64,000 bases of DNA from contig SVMW01000005.1 of assembly GCA_015067215.1 (NCBI GenBank), forward strand, positions 1 to 64,000, in the 5' to 3' direction. Numbering within the stretch: position 1 is the first letter of the stretch; every line of letters starts with the position of its first letter. The notes beneath the pieces are model-generated. The model ran no database searches, was not told the origin of the DNA, and was given only the letters and a program-made list of their open reading frames with translations. A program made the position numbers and the translations under genes. The stretch comes from Oscillospiraceae bacterium (GTDB lineage Bacteria; Bacillota; Clostridia; Oscillospirales; Ruminococcaceae). Below are positions 56,121 through 64,000 of the stretch, piece by piece.

Positions 56121-56789
56121 ATGAAAAACAAACCTGAAATGCCAAAGATTGAAAGCCGTCTAAGACACAATATTCTTGAAATGCCAAAATCCATATACGA
56201 AGCTTCGGGCATACTTGTGTATGGCAGACGTATCAAAAGCCTTGTTTTTACAACTGATATTGCAATTATCCGCAACTGCGATGCTGATGCTGTGCTGGCA
56301 GTTTATCCTTTTACACCTCAGCAGATTATAGGGGATGCAATTATACAGGCATCCTATGTTCCTGTTTTTTGTGGTGTTGGCGGCGGAATAACAAATGGTC
56401 AGCGTTCGGTAAACCTTGCCAAAGATGCCGAAATGCACGGTGCAATGGGGGTTGTTATGAATGCGCCGGTATCCAATGAGAATATCCGTATGGTGGCAGA
56501 GGAAATAGATGCTCCTGTAATTGTAACAGTGGTCAGCGCCGACACCGATATACAGGCACGCCTTGATGCAGGGGTGTCAATTCTCAACGTGGCAGGAGGA
56601 CCTGATACTCCTGAAATTGTGCGCAAAATCAGGGAAAAATTTCCTGATGTGCCAATTATGGCATCAGGCGGCAACACAGATGAATTTATCCGAAAAACTA
56701 TCGAGGCAGGTGCAAATGCAATTACATATACACCGCCTTCAACCAATGAATTGTTTAAAAAGCTTATGGCAAAATACAGGGAAAAATAA
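56121..56789 (+). CDS. TIM-barrel protein of unknown function (putative hydrolase/aldolase-like)
   Basis: VPVFCGVGGGITNGQRSV, VIVTVVSADTDIQARLDAGVSILNVAGG, PIMASGGNTDEFIRKTIEAGANAITY. Confidence 0.65.
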   Translation: MKNKPEMPKIESRLRHNILEMPKSIYEASGILVYGRRIKSLVFTTDIAIIRNCDADAVLAVYPFTPQQIIGDAIIQASYVPVFCGVGGGITNGQRSVNLAKDAEMHGAMGVVMNAPVSNENIRMVAEEIDAPVIVTVVSADTDIQARLDAGVSILNVAGGPDTPEIVRKIREKFPDVPIMASGGNTDEFIRKTIEAGANAITYTPPSTNELFKKLMAKYREK

Positions 56790-56980
56790 AAAAGGTTGTC
56801 ACGAATTGTTCTGCAACAAAAAAGCCCGTCTTGCCGGTAACCTTACAACAGGAAAACATAAAACCGATTGCCAACGCAAAAAGGCAGCTGCGGTGCCATA
56901 AACATTTGCATTACATAAAACAGTGCTGCGTGTTTATTACTTGTGCCGGCACTTTTTGTGCATAAACAGACAAAAATGTA

Positions 56981-57012
56981 CCCACCAAATCACTTTACGG
57001 TGTTTTGGTGGG
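56981..57012. terminator. Bidirectional terminator between the TIM-barrel gene and the nrd genes
   Basis: CCCACCAAA...TTTGGTGGG with T-runs on both sides. Confidence 0.7.
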
Positions 57013-57054
57013 CATTTTAGTTTTCTTGCCGTGATGTCGCTTGACGGGCTTTTG

Positions 57055-57213
57055 TTATTTGTTTACAGGAGCATGTTTTACTCTGTCTCTTTCTTCAGCA
57101 CGTTTGCCGTCGTTAAAGCGGTCAACTGTACCAACAAGGTAACCTGTAATGCGGCGGATTCTTTCAAATTTAACGCCTTCGCCAACCATTTTTGTTTCTG
57201 GGTTATAGTTCAT
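57055..57213 (-). CDS. Stand-alone C-terminal glycyl-radical segment of class III ribonucleotide reductase (52 aa)
   Basis: MNYNPETKMVGEGVKFERIRRITGYLVGTVDRFNDGKRAEERDRVKHAPVNK*; RxxGYL...FNxGKxxExxxRVKH matches the NrdD tail; strong SD AAGGAGG; not in the ORF track. Confidence 0.82.
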   Translation of the reverse strand: MNYNPETKMVGEGVKFERIRRITGYLVGTVDRFNDGKRAEERDRVKHAPVNK

Positions 57214-57280
57214 AATGTGCCTCCTTGTGTTATTGTCAGTTTTGTTGTATAAACCGGGATATCAACAGAACTGAAGGTAA

Positions 57281-57343
57281 GGACTGGTGCCCACATCAGT
57301 CCGGTGATGTTAAGTGATGCGGGCCGGTGTGGGCAGCGGCCCG
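57281..57343. other. Two hairpins with complementary loops, between nrdD and the glycyl-radical ORF
   Basis: GGACTG-GTGCCCACAT-CAGTCC (57281-57302) and CGGGCC-GGTGTGGGCAGC-GGCCCG (57320-57343); TGCCCACA in loop 1 is complementary to TGTGGGCA in loop 2. Confidence 0.6.
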
Positions 57344-57368
57344 TACAGAAATATATCTGAATGATTGA

Positions 57369-59687
57369 TTAAATTTTGTTAGGAATTCTGTCAGCTTCTT
57401 CAAGCTGGTTGCCGCACTGGCCAAGTGTTGCAGCATTCAGGTGTTTGTAAAGGCCAAGTCTCTGCAGTTTTTCAAGCGGAACACCTTCACCGTCACGTCT
57501 GCCGCAGCGTGGGCAAACATCACCGATAATGCCGTTGTATCCGCAGACAGGGTCGCGGTCAACAGGGTGGTTGATTGCACCGTAGCCGATGCCTGCTTCC
57601 TTCATGCATCTTACAACAGCTTCAAATGCTTCAAGGTTCTGGCTTACATCGCCGTCAAGTTCAACATATGTGATGTGACCTGCATTTGTAAGTGCGTGGT
57701 AAGGTGCTTCGATGTTGATTTTATCGTAAGCGGAAATTTCATATGCAACAGGCACATGGAAACTGTTTGTGTAGTATTCCTTGTCTGTTACACCTTTGAT
57801 TTCGCCGAAACGTTTTTTGTCAATTCTTACAAAACGGCCGGACAAGCCTTCTGCAGGTGTTGCAAGGAGGGAGAAGTTGAGTTTATATCTTTCGCTGTAT
57901 TCGTCGAGAATTCTTCTCATAAAGCCGATAATTTCAAGACCTTTTTTCTGTGCCTCTTCGCTTTCGCCGTGGTGTTTGCCGTACAGTGCAGTCAGTGTTT
58001 CTGCAAGGCCGATAAAGCCAACGGAAAGAGTGCCGTGTTTGATTACTTCGCCTACTTCGTCATCAATGCCAAGTTTATCAGAGTCAATCCAAACGCCCTG
58101 ACCCATAAGGAACGGGAAGTTTCTTACACGTTTCTTTTTCTGTATTGCAAAGCGGTCCATAAGCTGTTTTGCACACAGGTCAAGATATTTTTTAAGGTTG
58201 CGGTAGAACAGGTCTTCGTCACCTTTTGCTTCAATAGCAAGTCTTGGCAGGTTGATGGAGGTAAAGGACAGGTTGCCACGGCCGTAAGTGATTTCGTTGT
58301 TAGGGTCATATGTGTTTGCAACAACACGTGTGCGGCAGCCCATGTAACCGATTTCTGTTCTTACATCATCAGGGTTGTAGTATTTAAGGTTGTATGGAGC
58401 ATCCTGGAATGAGAAGTTAGGGAACAGACGTTTAGCACTTACCTTGATAGCAAGCTGGAACAAATCGTAGTTTCTTTCGCCAGGGTTGTAGTTGATGCCT
58501 TCTTTTACACGGAAAATCTGAATAGGGAAGATTGGTGTTTCGCCGTGGCCAAGGCCTGCATCTGTTGCAAGGAGAACGTTTTTCATAACCATTCTGCCTT
58601 CATCAGATGTGTCCATACCATAGTTGATGGATGAGAACGGTGTCTGTGCACCTGCACGGGAATGCATTGTGTTCAGGTTGTGGATAAATGCTTCCATTGC
58701 CTGATATGTAGCCTTGTCAGTTTCATCTTCTGTTCTTGTAAGTGCAAAATGCTGTGCTTTTTCGGCATTTTCCGGGTCTTTTACAAGTTTTTTAAGTGCT
58801 TCCAGTTCAAGAGCAACATAAGTTTCATCAGGTGTGATTCTTGGCATTGCACCGCATTTTTCTGTAATTTCAGCGCTTATTTCTTTCAGCTGGTCATAGC
58901 TTACGCTTTCGCCGTAAACATCAAGCACCTTTGCAATGTTTTTAAGGTACAGTTTGCGGTATGTTTTTCTTACGCCGTCTGCAAGGCCGTAGTCAAAGTT
59001 TACAATACTCTGGCCGCCGTGCTGGTCGTTCTGGTTGGACTGAATTGCAATACAGGCCAGAGCGGAATAGCTCTGGATGTCGTTTGGTTCTCTCAGGAAA
59101 CCGTGACCTGTGCTGAAACCGCCTTTGAACAGCTTGATAAGGTCAATCTGACAGCAGGTCATTGTAAGAGCATAGAAGTCAAAGTCGTGAATATGGATGT
59201 AACCGTCACGGTGAGCTTCTGCCTGGTCAGGGCTGAGAAGAAACTTGAGGAAATAATCCTTTGCACTTTCACTGCCGTATTTAAGCATTGTGCCCATTGG
59301 TGTGTCACCGTCAATGTTTGCGTTTTCACGTTTAACGTCACTGTCCAAAGCATCGCTGAATGTGATTTCGTCAAAAACCTGAACAAGCTTTGTTTTTCTT
59401 TCACGGATTGTGTTGCGGCTTGCACGGTAAAGAATATATTTCTTTGCAACGTTGTCAAGGCCGCCGGCCATGAGCTCATGTTCCACCTGGTCCTGAATTT
59501 CTTCAACGCTTGGTGTGGATTTGCTGTTCTGGTTGTTGAAATATCTTTCAACGGATTCTGTTATCTCGTCAGCTTTGTCAAAGTCTGTGTTGCCGCTGGC
59601 TTCCATAGCTTTAAGGATAGCCATTTTAATTTTGTTGCGGTCGTAGATAACAACTCTGCCGTCGCGTTTGATAATACTTGTAAGCAT
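57369..59687 (-). CDS. nrdD: Anaerobic ribonucleoside-triphosphate reductase, main catalytic chain lacking its glycyl-radical tail
   Basis: MLTSIIKRDGRVVIYDRNKIK ATP-cone, RDGYIHIHDFDFY, NFSFLATPAEGLSGRF, ends VCGYNGIIGDVCPRCGRRDGEG...ADRIPNKI* without RxxGYLG. Confidence 0.95.
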   Translation of the reverse strand: MLTSIIKRDGRVVIYDRNKIKMAILKAMEASGNTDFDKADEITESVERYFNNQNSKSTPSVEEIQDQVEHELMAGGLDNVAKKYILYRASRNTIRERKTKLVQVFDEITFSDALDSDVKRENANIDGDTPMGTMLKYGSESAKDYFLKFLLSPDQAEAHRDGYIHIHDFDFYALTMTCCQIDLIKLFKGGFSTGHGFLREPNDIQSYSALACIAIQSNQNDQHGGQSIVNFDYGLADGVRKTYRKLYLKNIAKVLDVYGESVSYDQLKEISAEITEKCGAMPRITPDETYVALELEALKKLVKDPENAEKAQHFALTRTEDETDKATYQAMEAFIHNLNTMHSRAGAQTPFSSINYGMDTSDEGRMVMKNVLLATDAGLGHGETPIFPIQIFRVKEGINYNPGERNYDLFQLAIKVSAKRLFPNFSFQDAPYNLKYYNPDDVRTEIGYMGCRTRVVANTYDPNNEITYGRGNLSFTSINLPRLAIEAKGDEDLFYRNLKKYLDLCAKQLMDRFAIQKKKRVRNFPFLMGQGVWIDSDKLGIDDEVGEVIKHGTLSVGFIGLAETLTALYGKHHGESEEAQKKGLEIIGFMRRILDEYSERYKLNFSLLATPAEGLSGRFVRIDKKRFGEIKGVTDKEYYTNSFHVPVAYEISAYDKINIEAPYHALTNAGHITYVELDGDVSQNLEAFEAVVRCMKEAGIGYGAINHPVDRDPVCGYNGIIGDVCPRCGRRDGEGVPLEKLQRLGLYKHLNAATLGQCGNQLEEADRIPNKI

Positions 59688-59752
59688 GGTTTTATGTTTC
59701 CTCTTTCCCCAAAATTTATAATTAAGATTTTTGATTGATAAGTTTAAAAATA

Positions 59753-59805
59753 CGACTAGATATTGTCGCATTAATTATTATACACTTCAATATCTTGTGT
59801 GTAAA
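59753..59805 (-). promoter_or_regulatory. nrdD promoter with tandem NrdR-like boxes
   Basis: CGACTAGATATTGTCG (59753-59768) and CTTCAATATCTTGTGT (59785-59800), start-to-start 32 bp; minus-strand -35 TTTACA, 17-bp spacer, -10 TATAAT. Confidence 0.7.
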
Positions 59806-60063
59806 GTGCGGGGATGTATAATATATATAGAATTTGACACCTTTTTTTTAGTTATTTTTCTATACAAAAAAGGCTTGACAAATTTTTATGACAAAACAAA
59901 GGGGAAAAACTTGTTTTTTTAAATTGTTACAGAAAGATTGTGAAATAAAAGCCAAACTACTAATTTGAAACAATTTGTGAATTGTGCGGCTTTTTGCTTT
60001 TATAAATATGGCGTTTATGATAATATAGATATGGTTAAAACAAATTGTTCAAGGAGTTTACAG

Positions 60064-61887
60064 ATGAAAAAATTTCTGACCTTGTTTTTTACATCGGTTA
60101 TGGTGACAGTTTTTCTGGCATTTACCGCTTATGCTGAACAGACGGCAGAAAAACCTCAGCTTACCGACAATGCAAACAGCTGGCGTTACGAAAACGGCCA
60201 GCCGATAACCGACCCGTACGGAACACTTCTGCTGGCAGAGGATGCATACCACCCGAATGCCACACTTACGGGCATTGATGTCAGCAAACATCAGGGGGTT
60301 ATCGACTGGGAAAAAGTTAAGGCAGCGGGAATAGATTTTGCAATTATCCGCTGCGGTTATGCAGAAGATAAAGCAGAATATGACGATACAAGATGGCACT
60401 ACAATGCATCTGAATGTGAAAGACTGGGTATACCTTATGGCGTTTACCTTTATTCCTATGCATTCAATGTGGCGGAAGCAGAAAGTGAGGCAGACCATGT
60501 GCTGCGCCTTGTGGAAGGATACAATCCGTCACTGCCGATATACTATGACATGGAGGACAACTCCACTTTGCCTTATGACCATGTGGCAATGGCAAATGCA
60601 TTCTGTCAGAAAATAAGTGATGCGGGATATCCTGTGGGTATCTATGCAAGCAAATACTGGTGGCTTACATATCTTAAAGATCCAAGCCTTGATAAATGGT
60701 ACAGGTGGGTTGCACAGTGGAATACCGAATGCAACTACAACGGACGATATGAAATATGGCAGTATCACAACAAGGGTCGTGTTGACGGCATAAATACCGA
60801 TGTGGATATGAACTTTCTTATCGGATACCCTGAAGACCACGGCGTTGCGGCGGGTACACAGCTTTCGGGGGCATTGGCAGAAAACGGAATGCCGAAACTC
60901 AGCTGGAATGCTGTCAGCGGTGCAGTCGGATACAAGGTTTACCGTTCAGAGCGCCGCAACAGCGGATACACTGCAGTTGACACAACAGCAGCTGTATATA
61001 CCGACACAGCGGCCGGTATGGGCAAAACATACTACTACAAGGTAAAGGCTGTGTTCCCTAACGGAAGCATGAGCGGTTCCAGCAATATTGTGGAAATAAC
61101 CACAAGACTGGACACACCCGAAGTAACTGTGAGTGCAGATGCCTCCACAGGCAAACCGAAGCTCAGGTGGAACAGTATTAACAATGCTTACGGCTATGAA
61201 ATTTACCGCAAGGCAGCTGCCGAAAGGGAATATACCCTTAACGGAACTACAAAAGATACTTTTTTCACTGATACATCTGCACAGACAGGCACAATATATT
61301 ATTATCAGGTAAGGGCAGTGTACAGTGACAGCGAAGCTAAATCTTCTTTCAGCACGGCACAGAGTGTTGTGTGCAGGCTTCCTGCTGTAAATGTAAGAAT
61401 TTCTGTGTCAGACGGTGCAAAGCTCAGCTGGGCACCTGTGGAACAGGCAACGGGATATAATGTTTACCGTGCATCGGAATGGAATGGGGAATACAAGCTG
61501 ATAAAAACAACATCTGGCAACACATTTACCGATACATCGGGTACGGATACTGATTATTACAGGGTAGAGGCTGTTTACAAAAACAGCAGCGCAAACAGTG
61601 CCCGCTCGCTTATTACAGGCAGAAACTACAATCAGCCGAAAATTACCATAAAAACTACAAGCCTGACAGCGGAAGGCACAGCGGAAATAAGCTGGCCGCA
61701 GTCTGCTGCGGCAACAAGCTATGAGGTTTACTGCTCGGCAAGCCGCTACGGAAGTTACAAACCGGTTTGTGTCACATCAGGCACAAGCTTTGTCAACAGC
61801 GGTGCCGAAAACGGAAAGACATACTATTACCGCATAAAAGCGGTTTACTGCCCGAGAGCACTCCATACAGCAGCTGCTCTGCAATAA
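60064..61887 (+). CDS. Secreted GH25 lysozyme with Fn3-like repeats
   Basis: Signal peptide MKKFLTLFFTSVMVTVFLAFTAYA; GIDVSKHQGVIDWEKVKAAGIDFAIIRCGY; repeated KLSWxxVxxAxGYxVYR...YYYxVxAVY units. Confidence 0.9.
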   Translation: MKKFLTLFFTSVMVTVFLAFTAYAEQTAEKPQLTDNANSWRYENGQPITDPYGTLLLAEDAYHPNATLTGIDVSKHQGVIDWEKVKAAGIDFAIIRCGYAEDKAEYDDTRWHYNASECERLGIPYGVYLYSYAFNVAEAESEADHVLRLVEGYNPSLPIYYDMEDNSTLPYDHVAMANAFCQKISDAGYPVGIYASKYWWLTYLKDPSLDKWYRWVAQWNTECNYNGRYEIWQYHNKGRVDGINTDVDMNFLIGYPEDHGVAAGTQLSGALAENGMPKLSWNAVSGAVGYKVYRSERRNSGYTAVDTTAAVYTDTAAGMGKTYYYKVKAVFPNGSMSGSSNIVEITTRLDTPEVTVSADASTGKPKLRWNSINNAYGYEIYRKAAAEREYTLNGTTKDTFFTDTSAQTGTIYYYQVRAVYSDSEAKSSFSTAQSVVCRLPAVNVRISVSDGAKLSWAPVEQATGYNVYRASEWNGEYKLIKTTSGNTFTDTSGTDTDYYRVEAVYKNSSANSARSLITGRNYNQPKITIKTTSLTAEGTAEISWPQSAAATSYEVYCSASRYGSYKPVCVTSGTSFVNSGAENGKTYYYRIKAVYCPRALHTAAALQ

Positions 61888-61912
61888 AGCAATATATAAA
61901 ATTTCACAAAAA

Positions 61913-61945
61913 AACTCCCGGCATATTATCTGCCGGGAGTTTTGT
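61913..61945. terminator. Convergent terminator
   Basis: AAAACTCCCGGCA-TATTATC-TGCCGGGAGTTTT. Confidence 0.85.
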
Positions 61946-61970
61946 TTTTATCAGATAAAAAATGTTATTG

Positions 61971-63200
61971 TCAGCTTATGCTGTCAAGAATATCCTTCAT
62001 TCTCTTTGCAAGACCGGTTGCCTTTTCAACAGGCAGGGAACATACAGCCACACGGATACCTTTGTTTACCTGAACGGTAAAGATGTTGTTTTCCATCAGT
62101 ATTTCGTGATATTTTTCGCGTATGGAATTGTCTACCTTTATGGTGATGAAAAATCCTTCCTTGTAAGGGTACAAAGGCAGGTTGCAGTCGGCAGATTCTT
62201 TTACAAAGATGTCGCTGCGTGCCTTTAACAGTTTTATGTACCCTTCTTTTTCTGCCATAAATTCTGCTTTGTGGTTTTTAATTAAGTTTACAAAGTTGTG
62301 CATTGCACCGTTGTTTACATTGCTCCAGAGAGCTCTGGCGGATTTTTCAAACACAATTTCAGCCTGTCTTACACTTTCAGCATCTTTTGCGGCAATTACA
62401 GCAGCACCACAGCGCATACCGTAGCTTGTCAGTGTTTTGGAACAGCTGAAAGCAATGACAACCATCACATTTTCGCTTATCTTTTCAAAGTTTTTCATAT
62501 ACGCTCTTGAATTTTCAAGGTCGTAGGAATAGTCGATGTATGCTATATCATTGAGAATAATGCAAGGTGTGGTTTTGCCAACTTCGTTTAAAAAGCTGAT
62601 AAGCTGGGCCCATTCGGCATCAGTCATTGAATAGCCTGTAGGGTTATGGCAAGGGTCGTTTATTACAATGACAATGCGGTTCTGTTTACCTTTGAGGGCG
62701 TTTACCTGTGTCTTTATGCTTTCAAGGTTAAAATTGTCGTTTTCGTCAAACATATTGTACTGTACACAGCCAAGCTGTTTGTCCTTTGCCATAATGGCAT
62801 AGCTTGTCCAGGCAATGTCAGGTACAAGCACTGTTTCGCCTGTTTCCAGAAATTCGCCTATGCCAAGGCTTACAGCCCCTGTGCCACCGGGTGTTGCAAC
62901 AACACTGCTGTGAATTTCTGTGCCTTCCAGCACCCAGTCGGTGCAAAGGGAACGAAAATCAGGGTTGCCCATAAAACCGCTGGCATAGCCCGCCTTTTGT
63001 TTGGGGGTTACTTCGTCAAAACTTTTAAATACGCTTTCCATTGCAACAAGGTTGCCGTCTTCACTGTAAAGCGAACCGAGTGTTGCATCGGTAACGTTTT
63101 CTGCACCATACTGTTCCTTGGCGGCGACAGCTTTGCGTACAATGGTGAAAACTGTATCTACTATAGGGTTTTTGTCTGCACTGTTTTTAATAAAATTCAT
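61971..63200 (-). CDS. Class I/II pyridoxal-phosphate aminotransferase
   Basis: TPGGTGAVSLGIGEFLETGETVLVPDIAWTSY, NDPCHNPTGYSMTD, IAFSCSKTLTSYGMRCG (PLP Lys). Confidence 0.92.
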   Translation of the reverse strand: MNFIKNSADKNPIVDTVFTIVRKAVAAKEQYGAENVTDATLGSLYSEDGNLVAMESVFKSFDEVTPKQKAGYASGFMGNPDFRSLCTDWVLEGTEIHSSVVATPGGTGAVSLGIGEFLETGETVLVPDIAWTSYAIMAKDKQLGCVQYNMFDENDNFNLESIKTQVNALKGKQNRIVIVINDPCHNPTGYSMTDAEWAQLISFLNEVGKTTPCIILNDIAYIDYSYDLENSRAYMKNFEKISENVMVVIAFSCSKTLTSYGMRCGAAVIAAKDAESVRQAEIVFEKSARALWSNVNNGAMHNFVNLIKNHKAEFMAEKEGYIKLLKARSDIFVKESADCNLPLYPYKEGFFITIKVDNSIREKYHEILMENNIFTVQVNKGIRVAVCSLPVEKATGLAKRMKDILDSIS

Positions 63201-63206
63201 ACTGTA

Positions 63207-63521
63207 TTACCTCCGCGGCACACTGTCAGGCGCCTGTTTTTTGCAGTTGCTGCTGTTTATAATATCCTGCTGGTACTCTTTGCTTATGCGCATCATCTGC
63301 ACAAGCATTTCCCTGTAATAAGGTTTAAGCTTTTCATCTTTTATCTTTGCAAGATTTTTTTCGATAACTTCTTTTTCCCTGTCACCGTCAAAAACAGGCA
63401 GATTGTTTTCCATTTTGAAAGCAACCACGTCTTCAACGGCGTGCATACGCTGTTCAAAATGCTGTGCAATATTTTCGTCACATACATTGATTGTCTGTCT
63501 TGCCTGCTCAAGTTTGTTCAC
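63207..63521 (-). CDS. Chorismate mutase
   Basis: NKLEQARQTINVCDENIAQHFEQRMHAVEDVVAFKMENNLPVFDGDREKEVIEKN; GTG start with SD GGGAGGT. Confidence 0.85.
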   Translation of the reverse strand: MNKLEQARQTINVCDENIAQHFEQRMHAVEDVVAFKMENNLPVFDGDREKEVIEKNLAKIKDEKLKPYYREMLVQMMRISKEYQQDIINSSNCKKQAPDSVPRR

Positions 63522-63735
63522 AACAGCACCTCCCTGCAAAAGGATAATTTATTTAAAGTATATCACAATGTTCTGTAATAACAACCGATTTTTCAAAAAA
63601 ATATGCATCGCTGCCGTTATTACTTGATTTAATATATAAAAATATAGTAAACTAAAATATTATTAAAGAATAAATTTTCATATGTTATTTACAGCAGTTT
63701 ATACGGATACAGACAGGAAAAAAAGGAGGGGGATT

Positions 63736-64000
63736 ATGGAGTTTACAGTTAAACTTGCCGATGCACAAAGCCGTGTGATTATTGAAAAAGGCTGTCATGC
63801 CCGTCTGAAAGATTACTTCAGCCACACAGGCAGGGTTATGGTTATCAGCGACGACAATATCCCCGCCGGTTTAAAGGAAACTGTTTTAAATCAGTTTGAC
63901 GGTGCAATCCTGGCCGAAGTACCTCAGGGCGAAACAGCAAAAAGCTTTGAGGTTTACGGTAACCTGCTGACAACTCTGCTGGAAAACGGTTTTTCACGCA
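63736..64000 (+). CDS. aroB: 3-dehydroquinate synthase, N-terminal part (runs off window)
   Basis: MEFTVKLADAQSRVIIEKGCHARLKDYFSHTGRVMVISDDNIPAGLKETVLNQF...VPQGETAKSFEVYGNLL; SD AAGGAGGGGG. Confidence 0.85.
   Translation, partial: MEFTVKLADAQSRVIIEKGCHARLKDYFSHTGRVMVISDDNIPAGLKETVLNQFDGAILAEVPQGETAKSFEVYGNLLTTLLENGFSR

Noticed and set aside
57213-57369. Stop-codon readthrough or programmed frameshift joining nrdD to the glycyl-radical ORF
   Set aside because: The ORFs are about 155 nt apart in different frames and the short ORF has its own ATG and strong SD.
59965-60063. N-terminal extension of the GH25-Fn3 ORF
   Set aside because: The signal peptide begins at ATG 60064; the upstream segment overlaps promoter/terminator sequence.
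1-64000. CRISPR arrays, rRNA, tRNA genes
   Set aside because: None could be recognised by eye; a tRNAscan/Infernal run would be needed to exclude tRNAs rigorously.

Overview
The window looks like a Clostridia/Firmicutes-type chromosome. All calls come from reading the sequence and the supplied ORF track; no database search was run. (1) 1-7.9 kb: purine operon, purM(3' end)-purN-PurO-like IMP cyclohydrolase-standalone AICAR transformylase-purD-purL. (2) 8-35.9 kb: a large cell-surface polysaccharide locus, mostly on the minus strand, with many GT2 and GT-B glycosyltransferases, a NeuB/SpsE-like synthase, a NeuA-PseG (SpsF-SpsG-like) fusion, a Wzm/Wzt-type ABC exporter, a radical SAM/SPASM protein and a frameshifted GT2-GtrA gene. 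(3) 36.0-51.8 kb: a compact podovirus-like prophage or domesticated phage element (CI/LexA-like repressor, terminase, portal, capsid, nozzle-like protein, fibres, GH25 endolysin, holin). No integrase, replication genes or tape measure are visible. An apparently solitary MazF lies just downstream. (4) 52.5-64 kb: M18 aminopeptidase, ProC, an HTH-membrane protein, a TIM-barrel protein, a class III ribonucleotide reductase, a GH25-Fn3 lysozyme, an aminotransferase, chorismate mutase and the aroB 5' end. The most interesting signals are: an NrdD whose glycyl-radical tail is missing from the main ORF but present as a separate 52-aa ORF; two hairpins with complementary loops in the gap between those two genes; tandem NrdR-like boxes with start-to-start spacing of 32 bp over the nrdD promoter; a large terminase whose only plausible start is AUA (or which carries a mutation or assembly error); a tail protein with an embedded metallophosphoesterase; and the stripped-down phage element itself.
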